Assembly (NCBI GenBank): GCA_020723405.1
Contig: DYIY01000022.1
Coordinates: 1-53,176 of the forward strand
DNA: 53,176 bases
Source: Thiobacillus denitrificans
GTDB lineage: Bacteria; Pseudomonadota; Gammaproteobacteria; Burkholderiales; Thiobacillaceae
Direction: 5' to 3'
A model generated the notes under the pieces. That model ran no database searches, was not told where the DNA came from, and saw only the letters and a list, made by a program, of their open reading frames with translations. The position numbers and the translations under genes were made by a program. Of this stretch, positions 25,987 through 36,296 are shown one piece after another (within the stretch, counting starts at the first letter, position 1; the number at the start of each line of letters is the position of its first letter).

Positions 25987-28255
25987 CGCTCTTGGCATAA
26001 CCGGTGATGCTCCGTTTCAGCACTTCCAGGGGGTTGGGGCCCAGTTTGGTCAGACCGCGCATTTCCAGTTGCAGGAAGAAGGCCCTGGTGGCGGTGTTCT
26101 CGGTGGTGGCCAGGCGTTGCAGCACGCCGCGCAGGGACCAGCAGCCAGGGTTGTATTCGAAGCCGGCCAGGCCTTCCACCAGGCGCTTGTCCTCGATGGA
26201 GTAGTTGAGGCGGCCCACCCCGTACCACTTGGGCGCCAGGGGCCACTGGGCGGACAGATCGATCTGGTTCAGGGCGTTCTGGGTGTAGCGGTAGTCGGCG
26301 TTGAACACCCGGCCCGGGCCATCCCGGTAGGCGCCGCCGAAATTGGCCTTGACCAGGCTGCCGTCGTTGGTGCTCACCTGGACGCCGGAGGTGAGGCGCC
26401 ACTTGTTGGTGATCTGGCCGCTGACCTGGGCGATCAGGTCGGTGGTGTCGGCCACCCCGGCGGCGGCGGTGGGAGTAAGCCCCACCCGCTGGTCCTCGAA
26501 GTAGTAACGCTGGCCGAAGGTGACCTGCAGGCGCTCCACCCCGGTCTCCTGTTCCAGGAAGCGGGAGGTGAGGGCCAGGGTCACCTGGTTGGCGTCGTTG
26601 AAGCGGTCCACCCCGGTGAACTGGTTCTCGCTGAACAACTGGTCCAGGGACAGGTCGCTCAGGGAACTGTCGAACACCGGGATGCGGTCCTGGTTGCGGT
26701 AGGGGGCATAGACGTAGAACAGCCGGGGCTCCAGGGTCTGGATGAAAGCACTGGAAAAGAGCCGGGTTTCCCGTTCCATCAGCAGGGTGGCGTCCAGGCT
26801 GAACACCGGCACGCTGCGGGTGTCGTCGGCATAGCCCCCCACGCCGTTGACCTGGGCCTGGGTATAGACGCTGTCCGGACTCATGCGCGAGGCGTCGTCC
26901 AGGCGGTAATGGGTGAGGTGCCAGCCCAGCCGGGGGGTGACGCTGGAGAAGGTGGTTTCGAAGGGCACCGCCAGGCTGGGATACACGTGCAGGCGGCTGC
27001 CCTGCACCCGGTTGCTGGTGGGATGGTCGAAATACACGTACTCCCCGGCCAGGTCGAAGCGGGCCCGCTCCACCCCCAGCACGTTTTCCCGCTGGGCGGT
27101 GAGCCCCAGGCGGGGCAGGCGATGGTAGGGATCCACGATGGGGTTGGCGGGATCCTGCAGGGTCTGGAACTTCTGCACCATGCCGCTGGCCTGCCACCAG
27201 CCGCCGTCGTAGCTCAGGCTGGCCTGTTCAGGCAGGTTGACCCGGGACGTCTGGCTCACCTGGCTGGACAGGTCGGAGAAATAGGCGTCGTCGGACACCC
27301 GTTCGTATTCCACCTTGCCGCTCCAGCCACCGCCCAGGTCCTGGCCGTGCTTCCAGTAGGTGCGGAAGCGGTTGCGGTTGGCGACCTGATCGTTGGCCAG
27401 GTATTCCAGGTTCAGTTCACCCCCGTAGGCCGGTTCAAGGTAACGGAATTCCCCGCCCAGTTGCAGGCCCCGCTTGGTCATGAGCCGGGGCATCAGGGTG
27501 GCGTCCCGGTTGGGGGCGATGTTCCAGTACCAGGGGACCATCAGTTCCAGGCCCCGCTCGACAGAAACTCCATAGGTGGGGGCCAGCAAGCCGGTCTTGC
27601 GGCTGTCGTCCAGGGAGAAGTCCATCCAGGGGGTGTAGAGGATGGGCACGTCCAGGAATTCCACGTGAACCTGGCGGGCTTGGCCCACCCGGGAGACGTA
27701 ATCCAGCTTCAGGTCCCCGGTCTTCAGGATCCAGTCCTGGTTGCCGGCCGGGCAGGAGGTGTAGCTGGCCTGGTCGAATTCGTACCTGTCCACCCCGGCG
27801 AAGGTCAGAGTCCTGGCCTCGCCCCGGGCCCGCCGCCCGTCGTCGCTGTACACCTCGTAGCGCACGTCCTGAAGGGTCCCCAGGCGCTGGGTGAGCTTGA
27901 GCTTCAGGTGGCTGCCCTCCAGGCGGTCCTTGTCCCGGATCAGCACCACTTTGCCCCGGGCCTCCGCCTCGTCGGTGGCTTCGTCGTAGCGCAACCAGTC
28001 GGCTTCCAGGCTTTCCCGCAGATTGCGCATGATCACGTGGCCCTCGGCCACCACGTCCTTGTCCTTGTGGCCTTCCACCTTGTCCGCCTCGATGTGGGTA
28101 GGACCCGGGGCCGGTTCCGCCTTGGGGGAAGGCCCGGAGATCTGGCCCGACGGGCGCAGGTTCAACAGGGGCTGATCGGCATGGGCATCCGCGAAGGCCG
28201 CCGCAAGACAGAGGGGCAGGATCAGGCGCGCGAAGGGAGGCACGGCGGGCTGCAT
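25967..28255 (-). CDS. lptD: LPS-assembly outer-membrane protein LptD
   Basis: 762 aa. It forms the beta-barrel, with LptE, that inserts LPS into the outer leaflet. A signal peptide ends ADAHA. The OstA-like periplasmic jellyroll follows (about 52-180, THIEADKVEGHKDKDVVAEG), then a long LptD barrel rich in alternating aromatic strands, ending YAKSDEFNLP. The gene diverges from amgK across 58 bases. A TATAAT (28296-28301, minus strand) there could be its -10 box, but no good -35 stands with it. Confidence 0.95.
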   Translation of the reverse strand: MQPAVPPFARLILPLCLAAAFADAHADQPLLNLRPSGQISGPSPKAEPAPGPTHIEADKVEGHKDKDVVAEGHVIMRNLRESLEADWLRYDEATDEAEARGKVVLIRDKDRLEGSHLKLKLTQRLGTLQDVRYEVYSDDGRRARGEARTLTFAGVDRYEFDQASYTSCPAGNQDWILKTGDLKLDYVSRVGQARQVHVEFLDVPILYTPWMDFSLDDSRKTGLLAPTYGVSVERGLELMVPWYWNIAPNRDATLMPRLMTKRGLQLGGEFRYLEPAYGGELNLEYLANDQVANRNRFRTYWKHGQDLGGGWSGKVEYERVSDDAYFSDLSSQVSQTSRVNLPEQASLSYDGGWWQASGMVQKFQTLQDPANPIVDPYHRLPRLGLTAQRENVLGVERARFDLAGEYVYFDHPTSNRVQGSRLHVYPSLAVPFETTFSSVTPRLGWHLTHYRLDDASRMSPDSVYTQAQVNGVGGYADDTRSVPVFSLDATLLMERETRLFSSAFIQTLEPRLFYVYAPYRNQDRIPVFDSSLSDLSLDQLFSENQFTGVDRFNDANQVTLALTSRFLEQETGVERLQVTFGQRYYFEDQRVGLTPTAAAGVADTTDLIAQVSGQITNKWRLTSGVQVSTNDGSLVKANFGGAYRDGPGRVFNADYRYTQNALNQIDLSAQWPLAPKWYGVGRLNYSIEDKRLVEGLAGFEYNPGCWSLRGVLQRLATTENTATRAFFLQLEMRGLTKLGPNPLEVLKRSITGYAKSDEFNLP

Positions 28256-28313
28256 GGGGGCAATGTTAGAATTCGGGCGCTTTTTTGACCGCCGGATTAT
28301 AGCTTTGGAACGG

Positions 28314-29300
28314 ATGACCCGCTTGCGGGAATGGACCCAATCGGTCCTTCCCGACCCTCTCCTCGCCCTGGAACCCGCCTCCGCCGACGCCAGTTTCCGC
28401 CGCTACTTCCGGGCCGTGACGGCGGCCGGGCCCCACATCGTCATGGACGCCCCCCCCAGCCACGAGGACTGCCGCCCCTGGCTCCACGTGGCCCGGCTGT
28501 TCCGCGCCGCCGGGGCCAATACGCCGGACATCCTGGCGGAGAATCTGGAAGAGGGCTTCCTGCTCATCTCCGACCTGGGGTCCACCACCTACCTCATGGC
28601 CCTGGACGACACCAGCGCCGACCGGCTCTACCGGGACGCCAACGCCGCCCTGGTGAAGATCCAGGCCGCCAGCCGGCCCGGGGAATTGCCCGACTACGAC
28701 CGGGCCCTGCTGGAGCGGGAATTGCGCCTGTTCCCCGACTGGTACCTGGCCAAGCACCTGAACGTGACCCTGAGCCCGGAGCAGCAGGACGTCATGGAGG
28801 CCGCCTTCGAAAAGATCCTGGCCAACAACCTGGCCCAGCCCCGGGTGTTCGTCCACCGGGACTGGCACTCCCGCAACCTGATGGTCACCGAGCCGGACAA
28901 CCCGGGGGTCATCGACTTCCAGGACGCGGTGTACGGCCCCATCACCTACGACCTGGCCTCCCTCTACAAGGACGCCTACATCCGCTGGGAGGAAGACCGG
29001 GTGCTGGACTGGGTGGTGCGCTACTGGGAAGCCGCCCGCAAGGCCGGCCTGCCGGTCCATGCCGACTTCGGCGAGTTCTACCGGGACTTCGAGTGGATGG
29101 GCGTGCAGCGGCACATCAAGGTGCTGGGCATCTTCGCCCGCCTCTGCCACCGGGACGGCAAGGACGGCTACCTGAAGGACATGCCCCTGGTCATGGACTA
29201 CCTGCGCCGGGCCTGCGGCCGCTACAACGGCCTGGGGGATTTCCTCCGCCTGCTGGACGAGATCGAAGGCAAGGCCGTGGAAGTCGGCTACACCTTCTGA
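28314..29300 (+). CDS. amgK: N-acetylmuramate/N-acetylglucosamine anomeric kinase AmgK
   Basis: 328 aa, APH-like phosphotransferase. It phosphorylates MurNAc at C1 in the recycling route that bypasses GlcNAc-dependent de novo synthesis. The catalytic loop [13 protein letters not shown] and the metal-binding [19 protein letters not shown] are intact. The immediate partner murU follows one base after the stop. I chose the ATG at 28314 (GGAACGG upstream). Confidence 0.94.
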   Translation: MTRLREWTQSVLPDPLLALEPASADASFRRYFRAVTAAGPHIVMDAPPSHEDCRPWLHVARLFRAAGANTPDILAENLEEGFLLISDLGSTTYLMALDDTSADRLYRDANAALVKIQAASRPGELPDYDRALLERELRLFPDWYLAKHLNVTLSPEQQDVMEAAFEKILANNLAQPRVFVHRDWHSRNLMVTEPDNPGVIDFQDAVYGPITYDLASLYKDAYIRWEEDRVLDWVVRYWEAARKAGLPVHADFGEFYRDFEWMGVQRHIKVLGIFARLCHRDGKDGYLKDMPLVMDYLRRACGRYNGLGDFLRLLDEIEGKAVEVGYTF

Positions 29301-29301
29301 C

Positions 29302-30039
29302 ATGCCCCTTTCCCCCTCGCCCCTCACCCCGCACCACTTCAAGGCCATGATCCTGGCCGCCGGCCTGGGGGAACGCATGCGCCCCCTCACCGACCACACC
29401 CCCAAGCCCCTGCTGCGGGCCGGCGACAAACCTCTCATCGTCTGGCAGATCGAACGGCTGCGGACCGCCGGCTTCACCGAACTGGTGATCAACCACGCCC
29501 ACCTGGGCCGGCAGATCGAGGATTTTCTGGGTGACGGCAGGGACTTCGGCGTATCCATCGCCTGGTCCCGGGAACCGGAACCCCTGGAAACCGCCGGCGG
29601 CATCGCCACCGCCCGACCCTTGCTGGGCGACGCCCCCTTCCTGGTCACCAACGGCGACGTCTATTCCGAATTCGACTACGCCCGCCTGGCCCCGGTACTG
29701 GCCGCCATGGCCGGCGATCCGGACCACCTGGCCCACCTGGTGCTGGTGGACAACCCCCCCCACCACCCGGAAGGGGACTTCACCCTTGCCGACGGCTGCG
29801 TCCACCTCCCCACTCCCGCGGGAGAGGGGAGGCTCACCTTCTCCGGCATCGGCTGCTATCGCCCGGAACTGTTCTCCGGCATTTCCATCGGTCACAAGGC
29901 CAAGCTCGCCCCCCTGCTGCGGGCTGCCATGGACCAGGGCCAGGTGAGCGGGGAACATTTCAGCGGCCGCTGGGAAGACGTGGGCACTCCCCAGCGTCTG
30001 GCCAAACTCGACGAGGAACTCGCCCCCCATGCAGCCTGA
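29302..30039 (+). CDS. murU: N-acetylmuramate alpha-1-phosphate uridylyltransferase MurU
   Basis: 245 aa nucleotidyltransferase. It converts MurNAc-1-P to UDP-MurNAc, the step after AmgK. The signature [30 protein letters not shown] and [10 protein letters not shown] fit the RmlA-like fold. The N-terminus carries about 15 extra residues before the usual Met, so a shorter start at 29347 is possible. The last 11 bases overlap pepP. Confidence 0.93.
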   Translation: MPLSPSPLTPHHFKAMILAAGLGERMRPLTDHTPKPLLRAGDKPLIVWQIERLRTAGFTELVINHAHLGRQIEDFLGDGRDFGVSIAWSREPEPLETAGGIATARPLLGDAPFLVTNGDVYSEFDYARLAPVLAAMAGDPDHLAHLVLVDNPPHHPEGDFTLADGCVHLPTPAGEGRLTFSGIGCYRPELFSGISIGHKAKLAPLLRAAMDQGQVSGEHFSGRWEDVGTPQRLAKLDEELAPHAA

Positions 30040-31351
30040 CCTGACCTTCCACCGGGCCCGCCGCCGGCGCCTGCTCCAGACCCTGGGCGAGGGCGTGCTG
30101 ATCCTGGCCACGGCCCCCGAGGCCATCCGCAACCGGGACGCCCACTATCCCTACCGGTTCGACAGCCACTTCTATTACCTGACCGGCTTCCCGGAACCGG
30201 AAGCGGTGTTGGTACTGATCGCCGCCGGCCACAGCAATGCACGGCCGAGACAGATTCTCTTCTGCCGGGAGAAGAACGAGGAACGGGAAATCTGGGACGG
30301 TTTCCGCTACGGCCCCAAAGCCGCCAAGGCCGCCTTCGGCTTCGACGCCGCCTATCCCATCGCCGAACTGGACAAACGCCTGCCCGGCTTGCTGGAAAAC
30401 CAGACCCGGCTCGCCTACCCCTTCGGCGCCGACCCGGCCTGGGACACCCGGGTCATGGGCTGGATCAACACGGTGCGCAGCAAGGCCCGGGCCGGGGTCA
30501 GCGCCCCCGCCACCCTCACCGACGCCCATGCCCTCATCGACCCCATGCGGCTGGTCAAGGACGAACACGAGATCGAACTCATGCAGCGGGCCGCCGACCT
30601 CTCCGCCGCCGGCCACCGGGCGGCCCTGGCCGCCTGCCGGCCGGGCAAGGGGGAATGGGAAATTGAAGGGGCCCTGCTGGGAGCCTTCCGCCAGGGGGGC
30701 TGCCAGGCCCCGGCCTACACCCCCATCGTGGCCGGCGGCGCCAATGCCTGCGTGCTGCATTACGTGAGCAACGACCAGGTGCTGCGCGACGGGGACCTGC
30801 TGCTCATCGACGCCGCCGGGGAATACCACGGCTACGCCGCCGACATCACCCGCACCTTCCCGGTGAACGGCCGCTTCAGCGGCCCCCAGCAGGACGCCTA
30901 CGAGATCGTCCTGGCCGCCCAGGCCGCCGCCATCGACGCCGCCCGCCCCGGCAACGGCTGGAACGCCCCCCACGAGGCTGCCCTGCGGGTCCTCACTCAG
31001 GGCCTGGTGGACCTGAAGATCCTGGCAGGCGACCTGGACAACCTCCTGGAAAAGGAAGCCTACAAGCCCTGGTACATGCACCGCACCGGCCACTGGCTGG
31101 GCCTGGACGTCCACGACGCCGGGGAATACAAGCAACCCGGCGGTGCCTGGCGCACCCTGGAACCGGGCATGGCCCTCACCGTGGAACCGGGCCTCTACCT
31201 GCGCCCCGGCCCCCAGGTGCCGGCGGCCCTGGAGAACATCGGCATCCGCATCGAAGACGACGTGGTGGTCACCGCCGCCGGCCCCCGGGTGCTCACCGCA
31301 GGGGCGCCCAAGACCATCGAGGACATCGAGGAGGCCATGCATGGCGACTGA
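30029..31351 (+). CDS. pepP: Xaa-Pro aminopeptidase PepP
   Basis: 440 aa, full length. An N-terminal AMP_N domain ([19 protein letters not shown]) precedes a pita-bread metallopeptidase domain. The dinuclear metal ligands are visible: Asp in [18 protein letters not shown] (two Asp), His in [13 protein letters not shown], and Glu in TVEPGLY and IGIRIEDD. It removes N-terminal residues preceding proline. The pepP-ubiH order is the classical one; ubiH begins inside the pepP end (11-base overlap). Confidence 0.95.
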   Translation: MQPDLTFHRARRRRLLQTLGEGVLILATAPEAIRNRDAHYPYRFDSHFYYLTGFPEPEAVLVLIAAGHSNARPRQILFCREKNEEREIWDGFRYGPKAAKAAFGFDAAYPIAELDKRLPGLLENQTRLAYPFGADPAWDTRVMGWINTVRSKARAGVSAPATLTDAHALIDPMRLVKDEHEIELMQRAADLSAAGHRAALAACRPGKGEWEIEGALLGAFRQGGCQAPAYTPIVAGGANACVLHYVSNDQVLRDGDLLLIDAAGEYHGYAADITRTFPVNGRFSGPQQDAYEIVLAAQAAAIDAARPGNGWNAPHEAALRVLTQGLVDLKILAGDLDNLLEKEAYKPWYMHRTGHWLGLDVHDAGEYKQPGGAWRTLEPGMALTVEPGLYLRPGPQVPAALENIGIRIEDDVVVTAAGPRVLTAGAPKTIEDIEEAMHGD

Positions 31352-32519
31352 CCCCGTCCGCGCCCCGGAACACGCCGACATCGCCATCATCGGCGGCGGC
31401 CCGGTGGGCATGTCCCTGGCCCTGGGCCTGGCGGATTCCGGCCTGTCCGTGGTCCTGCTGGAGGCCCGGGAACGCCTGGAAGCCCCGGACCCCCGGGCCC
31501 TGGCCCTGTCCCAGGGCACCCGCCTGATCCTGGAACGGCTGGGGGCCTGGACCGGGCTGGAATCCAAGGCCACGGCCATCGAGACCATCCACGTCTCCCA
31601 ACGGGGCGGCCTGGGCCGGGCCGAGCTCACCGCCGCCCAGGCCGGCGTGCCGGCCCTGGGCTACGTGGCGGAGTACGGCGATCTCTACGCCGCCCTGGCC
31701 GCCCGTCTGCCAACTTGCGGCGCCACCCTGCTCACCGGCGCCCAGGTGACCGGCGTGGGGGCAACCTCGGGCTACGGCAGCATCCGGTTCACCCGGAGCG
31801 GGAGTGAGCACCTGCTCACCGCCAACCTGGTGGTGCTCTCGGAAGGGGGCAAGAGCCTGCCCGCCGAACTGCGCCGGGACAAGGATTACGGCCAGTCGGC
31901 GGTGATCGCCACGGTGCGGACCCAACTGCCCCACGCCCGCCGGGCCTACGAGCGCTTCACCCCGGAAGGCCCCATCGCCCTGCTGCCCCTGGGGGACGAC
32001 TACGCCCTGGTGTGGACCACCCCCAACGACCGGGTGGCAGCCCGCCTGGCCCTGTCCGACGCGGCATTCCTGGCCAGCCTGCAAGCCGCCTTCGGCGACC
32101 GCCAGGGGGCATTCACCGGCACCGGCCCCCGGGCCGCCTTTCCCCTGAAGCTGCATCTGGCCAGCCCCTCCGCTTCCCCAAGGCTGCTGCGCATCGGCAA
32201 CGCTGCCCACGTATTGCATCCGGTAGCCGGCCAGGGCTTCAACCTGGGGGTGCGGGACGCCTGGAAACTGGCCCAGGTCATCCTGGACACCCCCCGGGAA
32301 CGCCTGGGGGAAGCCGCCATGGCGGCGGCCTACGCCCGCACGCGCCGCCAGGACGTGGCCGGGGGCAGCCTGATGACCGACATCCTGGTGGAAACCTTCT
32401 CCAACGACCACGCCCTGCTGGGCCACGCCCGGGGCGCCGCCCTGGCCCTGCTGGACCTGGCCCCGCCCCTGAAGAACCTGTTCGCCCGCAAGATGATGTT
32501 CGGCGCCCAGGCCTGGTGA
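31341..32519 (+). CDS. ubiH: Ubiquinone biosynthesis FAD hydroxylase UbiH
   Basis: 392 aa aromatic-ring monooxygenase. The FAD-binding IIGGGPVGMSLALGLA opens the protein. The second flavin motif is GNAAHVLHPVAGQGFNLG; the GN (not GD) at its start is characteristic of UbiH among the UbiH/I/F group. UbiH hydroxylates C6 of the benzoquinol ring. It is translationally coupled to pepP and lies six bases before a second hydroxylase gene. Confidence 0.9.
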   Translation: MATDPVRAPEHADIAIIGGGPVGMSLALGLADSGLSVVLLEARERLEAPDPRALALSQGTRLILERLGAWTGLESKATAIETIHVSQRGGLGRAELTAAQAGVPALGYVAEYGDLYAALAARLPTCGATLLTGAQVTGVGATSGYGSIRFTRSGSEHLLTANLVVLSEGGKSLPAELRRDKDYGQSAVIATVRTQLPHARRAYERFTPEGPIALLPLGDDYALVWTTPNDRVAARLALSDAAFLASLQAAFGDRQGAFTGTGPRAAFPLKLHLASPSASPRLLRIGNAAHVLHPVAGQGFNLGVRDAWKLAQVILDTPRERLGEAAMAAAYARTRRQDVAGGSLMTDILVETFSNDHALLGHARGAALALLDLAPPLKNLFARKMMFGAQAW

Positions 32520-32524
32520 AGCCC

Positions 32525-33670
32525 ATGAAAAGTTGCGACATCCTCATCCTGGGCGGCGGCCTCAACGGCGCGGCCCTGGCCTGCGCCCTGGCCGCCGGCC
32601 CCCACAGCGTGGTCCTGGTGGAACCCCACCCCCCCGGCCCGGCGGAAGACGCCTGGGACCCGCGCATCTATGCCTACAGCCCGGGCAACGTGGACTGGAT
32701 CAAGTCCCTGGGGGGCTGGGACGATCAGGTCCGCGCCGAAGCCGTGCGCCAGATGCGGGTGTGGGGCGACGCCGGCGGCCGCCTCACCTTCGACGCCCTG
32801 GACGCGGGCCTGTCCGAACTGGCCTGGATCGCCGAGAACAACCGCCTCCAGGCCAGCCTGTGGCGGGCCATCGGCCGTGCCGGCAACGTGACCACCCTGG
32901 CCGCACGGGCGGAAGCCGTCACCTGGAACGCCAACGGCCCCCACACCCTGCACCTGGCCGACGGCCGGGCCATTTCCGCCCGCCTGCTGGTGGCCGCCGA
33001 CGGCGCCCATTCCTGGTTGCGCACCCAGGCCGGCATCGGTTTCAAGGCCGAGGACTACCGGCACGTGGGCGTGGTGGCCAACTTCGCAACCGAGAAGCCT
33101 CACCGGGGCATCGCCTTCCAGTGGTTCCGTCCCGACGGGGTGCTGGCCTGGCTGCCCCTGCCCGGCCGGCGCATGAGCATGGTCTGGTCCACCCCGCCGG
33201 AGCACGCCGCCCAACTCCAGGCCCTGGCGCCGGAGGACCTGGCGGCCCGGGTGGCCGAAGCCGGCCTGCACACCCTGGGGGCACTCGCCTGCATCACCCC
33301 GGCGGCCGGCTTCCCCCTGGTCCGCCGCCGGGCTGATACCTGGGTGCGCCCCGGCCTGGTGCTGCTGGGGGACGCCGCCCACACCGTCCACCCCCTGGCC
33401 GGCCAGGGGGTCAACCTGGGTTTCCGGGATTCCCGCCTGCTGGCCGAGGTGCTGAAGAACGGCGGCGATCCCGGGGAGATCGGCCGCCTCACCGCCTACG
33501 CCGCCCGGCGCCTGGAGGACGTGGCCAGCATGCAGTTCACCACCGGCGGCCTGAAGAAACTTTTTGCCCGGGATGACGGACTTACCCGCACGGCCCGCAA
33601 CTGGGGCATGCGCCTGGCCGGCGGCTTCGACCCGGTGAACCAGGCCCTGACCCGCCACGCCATTCTCTGA
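32525..33670 (+). CDS. UbiI/UbiF/VisC-type FAD-dependent hydroxylase
   Basis: 381 aa, paralogous to the preceding UbiH. It has LILGGGLNGAALACALA at the N-terminus, VAADGAHSWLR (DG motif) and GDAAHTVHPLAGQGVNLGF (GD motif), as in UbiI, UbiF or UbiM. In ubiquinone synthesis such enzymes hydroxylate C5 or C6. Regioselectivity cannot be read from sequence by eye, so no symbol is given. The pair ubiH plus this gene probably covers two of the three hydroxylations. Confidence 0.87.
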   Translation: MKSCDILILGGGLNGAALACALAAGPHSVVLVEPHPPGPAEDAWDPRIYAYSPGNVDWIKSLGGWDDQVRAEAVRQMRVWGDAGGRLTFDALDAGLSELAWIAENNRLQASLWRAIGRAGNVTTLAARAEAVTWNANGPHTLHLADGRAISARLLVAADGAHSWLRTQAGIGFKAEDYRHVGVVANFATEKPHRGIAFQWFRPDGVLAWLPLPGRRMSMVWSTPPEHAAQLQALAPEDLAARVAEAGLHTLGALACITPAAGFPLVRRRADTWVRPGLVLLGDAAHTVHPLAGQGVNLGFRDSRLLAEVLKNGGDPGEIGRLTAYAARRLEDVASMQFTTGGLKKLFARDDGLTRTARNWGMRLAGGFDPVNQALTRHAIL

Positions 33671-33699
33671 TTGCCTTTCGACCCGATTCTGGAGTGTTC

Positions 33700-34434
33700 A
33701 TGAAGTCTCGCCTTGCCCTGCTTCCCCTGGCCCTGCTGCTGGCCGCCGCCCTCACCCCGGCCCGGGCCGGCGACGCCGAAATCCGCCAGGCGGTGCAGAC
33801 CCTGGCCCCCGGCGCCCAGGTCAAATCCGTCGTCAAATCCCCCCTTCCCGGCGTCATGGAAGTGACCCTGGACGGGGCCCAGGGCCCCATGGTGGTCTAC
33901 GCCGACGACAAGGGCGAATTCATCATGGCCGGCGACCTGCTGGACGTGAAGAACCGGCGCAACCTGACCAAGGAGCGCATGGACAAGCTCACCGAGGTGA
34001 AGTGGGACAGCCTGCCCCTGGAGAACGCCATCAAGGTGGTACGCGGTGACGGCAAGCGCAAGATCGCCGTGTTCTCCGACCCGGACTGCCCCTATTGCAA
34101 GAAGGTGGAGCAGGAACTGTTCAAGCTCTCCGACATCACCGTCTACGTCTTCGCCTACCCCCTGCCCATGCACGCCGACGCCACCCGCAAGTCCAAGCTG
34201 GTCTGGTGCAGCAAGGACCGGGCCAAGGCCTGGCTGGACCTGATGCTCAAGAACAAGGTGCCGGAGGGCAAGGCCACCTGCGACACCCCCATCGAGAAAA
34301 ACCTGGAACTGGGCCGCAAGCTGCGGGTGGAAGGCACCCCGGCCCTGATCTTCCCCAACGGCAAGCGGGTGCCGGGCTACATGGACGCCCCCCGCCTGGA
34401 AGCGGCCCTGAACCAGGCCAACGGCGGCAAGTAA
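33700..34434 (+). CDS. dsbC: Periplasmic thiol:disulfide isomerase DsbC
   Basis: 244 aa. A signal peptide ends PARAG. An N-terminal dimerisation domain (about 22-80) is joined to a thioredoxin domain with the catalytic CPYC (SDPDCPYCKKVE) and cis-Pro in EGTPALIFPNG. A second Cys pair (WCSKD, KATCDTP) matches the structural disulfide of DsbC. GGAG five bases before the ATG at 33700 decides the start over an upstream GTG. It shuffles wrong disulfides in exported proteins. Confidence 0.94.
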   Translation: MKSRLALLPLALLLAAALTPARAGDAEIRQAVQTLAPGAQVKSVVKSPLPGVMEVTLDGAQGPMVVYADDKGEFIMAGDLLDVKNRRNLTKERMDKLTEVKWDSLPLENAIKVVRGDGKRKIAVFSDPDCPYCKKVEQELFKLSDITVYVFAYPLPMHADATRKSKLVWCSKDRAKAWLDLMLKNKVPEGKATCDTPIEKNLELGRKLRVEGTPALIFPNGKRVPGYMDAPRLEAALNQANGGK

Positions 34435-34662
34435 CTCAAGCGGCAAGCCTTCGGAAGGGTTTGCACGGTCCGTCTGACAAGCGATTCCCAATCCTTTAGG
34501 AACGGCATGGGTTGGGGGGGCCTTCCCGCCAGGCTCGCGTAAGGCTGGAGACGTTGGCCGGGAGCCCCCCCGAAGCCGAGCCGGGCAATCACGTGCCGAG
34601 CAGCAAGGACCCTGAACTCAGCACCCGTTCAGAACGGCTTGCCCTCGGAGCGAAGTTCTTGC
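34435..34662. other. Structured convergent intergenic region after dsbC
   Basis: No gene is seen in these 228 bases between two convergent genes. Three hairpins stand out. GCAAGCC (34443-34449) pairs with GGTTTGC (34458-34464). A larger imperfect one has a G7 run near 34513-34519 and a C7 run near 34567-34573 at its outer edge. CCGTT-CAG-AACGG lies at about 34626. None has a T-run. They probably end both transcripts. Confidence 0.4.
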
Positions 34663-35445
34663 CTATTTGCACCCTGCCGCCGGATCCACCTTCATCCACT
34701 GCTTCAACCACGCCTCCGCCCTTTGCCGGGCATGACGGGTGGCGATCTTCTCCTCCGGCGTCTGGTCGGCACGGAAATCAAAGGCCCGGCGGGCCATGGG
34801 ATAGACCTGGTATTCCACCGGCACGCCCCGCTCCCACAGGGCATAGAAGGCCCGGCCGCCGTTGATGCGGCGCAGCTCGAAGTCCGACTCGCCGATCAGG
34901 TAGAGGATGGGGGTGGTGATGCGCATGACTTCCGGGGCCACCCGGAACAACTGGTCCGGCTCCGGGGCGTTGGGGTTCTGCATGTGCCCGTAGTAGCTGA
35001 CGATGGCGGCGACGTCCTTGCCCCGCTTGTCGGCCAGGCGGATGGCGTAGTAGGGGCCCCGGGACAGGGCGACGATGCCCGCCGGCTGCTTGCAGGCCTC
35101 GGGCAGGGCCAGCAGGTAATCGAGCCCCGCCTCCACGTCCAGTTCGGTCTCCGGGTTGTGCTCGGCGGGCCAGCGTTCAATCATGCGGCCGCTCTGCCAG
35201 TCGGGGGCCACCACCAGGAAACCCTGGCGGGCCAGTTCCGTGATGTGGCGCCGCTCGTTCTCGTCGTAGCCCCGCTTGGCATGGATGAACAGCACTGGCG
35301 GAAACGGGCCCTTGCCCGGTGGCACGGCCACTTCCAGGGGCACGTCCACATCGCCGGATTTCAGGGTGATGGTGCGCAGTTGCACGTCTTCTGCGGCCAG
35401 GGCCGGTGCGGCGAGCAGGGCCAGCAGGCAGGCGAGTCGTCTCAT
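34663..35445 (-). CDS. Secreted dienelactone-hydrolase-like protein, catalytic His apparently replaced
   Basis: 260 aa with a signal peptide (MRRLACLLALLAAPALA). The alpha/beta hydrolase fold is clear (PPVLFIHAKRG, LARQGFLVVAPDW). The nucleophile elbow reads ALSRG and the acid GESDFE. The family usually keeps GxHxF near the C-terminus; here the same place reads YPMARRAFDF, with Arg where the catalytic His is expected. Enzymatic activity is therefore uncertain. GAGGA precedes the ATG at 35445. It is divergent from tonB with an 80-base gap. Confidence 0.72.
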   Translation of the reverse strand: MRRLACLLALLAAPALAAEDVQLRTITLKSGDVDVPLEVAVPPGKGPFPPVLFIHAKRGYDENERRHITELARQGFLVVAPDWQSGRMIERWPAEHNPETELDVEAGLDYLLALPEACKQPAGIVALSRGPYYAIRLADKRGKDVAAIVSYYGHMQNPNAPEPDQLFRVAPEVMRITTPILYLIGESDFELRRINGGRAFYALWERGVPVEYQVYPMARRAFDFRADQTPEEKIATRHARQRAEAWLKQWMKVDPAAGCK

Positions 35446-35525
35446 GGCGGGGTCCTCGGTGGTGGGAGCGCGACGGATCATAACGGCCTGGGGGCCGGGG
35501 GTCATGGGCCCTTTATACTTGTCCC

Positions 35526-36284
35526 ATGGCGACGACCTACCACCCGGCATGGCCCAGGCTTCTGCGGGACCCCATCGGCGGGGGACTGCTGCTGTCGGCT
35601 GCCCTGCATCTGGCGGTGCTGGTGGTGATTCAGCCCACGCCGGGGGGCGGTGCGCCGCGCACCCTGGTGATCAATGCCCGCCTGGAAGCGGCGCCGGCCC
35701 CCCCCCCCGAAGTGCCGCCAGTGGAAACCGGGGCGGAACCGGAGACGCCCCCCCCACCGCCGGAAGAGCCGGCCCCATCCCCTCCCTTGCCGCAGCTCAC
35801 CACACCCGAGCCCTCGCCCATCAGCCTGCCCCCCACCCCGGCCGAGCCGCTGCCGGCCATCCCGTCGCCGGCCATCCCGTCGCCGGCCAGGGCCGTCCCC
35901 GTTCCGACGGCCCCCACCCCGCCCGCACCCCGGGCGGGTCCGGCGGCCGGCAGTCCCCTGCCCAGCCTGCCTCTGGGCATCGACCCCACCTGGTACAACG
36001 CCCGCCAGGTGGACAGCCAGCCCAGGCCCATCGGCGACATCCAGCCGGCCTACCCCGAGGAAGCCAAACGCATCAACCTGGAAGGCAGTGTGAAGATTCT
36101 GCTGAAGATCGACGAACTGGGCCGGGTCCAGGAAGCGGAGGTGGTGGAGGCGTCACATCCCGGCGCCTTTGACGGCGAGGCCCTGCGGGCTTTCCGCCAG
36201 GCCCGCTTCAAACCGGCCATGAAGGACGGCCGGCCGGTGCGTTACCAGGCCTACATGCGGGTGGATTTCAGGCTGGAAGACTGA
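35526..36284 (+). CDS. tonB: TonB-family energy transducer
   Basis: 252 aa. A single N-terminal membrane helix (about 19-36) is followed by a long Pro-rich periplasmic spacer (about 45-150, including a tandem PAIPS repeat from duplicated 15-base units near 35852-35881). The TonB C-terminal domain (about 170-250) includes YPEEAKRINLEGSVKI, IDELGRVQEAEVV and AFRQARFKPAMKDGRPV. It transmits the proton motive force to outer-membrane receptors. No exbB, exbD or receptor gene is adjacent. The domain is closer to the TonB-like proteins of betaproteobacteria than to E. coli TonB. Confidence 0.85.
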   Translation: MATTYHPAWPRLLRDPIGGGLLLSAALHLAVLVVIQPTPGGGAPRTLVINARLEAAPAPPPEVPPVETGAEPETPPPPPEEPAPSPPLPQLTTPEPSPISLPPTPAEPLPAIPSPAIPSPARAVPVPTAPTPPAPRAGPAAGSPLPSLPLGIDPTWYNARQVDSQPRPIGDIQPAYPEEAKRINLEGSVKILLKIDELGRVQEAEVVEASHPGAFDGEALRAFRQARFKPAMKDGRPVRYQAYMRVDFRLED

Positions 36285-36296
36285 ACGGAAGCCGGA

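Noticed and set aside
34435-34662. Structured region after dsbC as a regulatory RNA
   Set aside because: It lies between convergent genes with no promoter or known RNA consensus; transcript-end hairpins explain it better.
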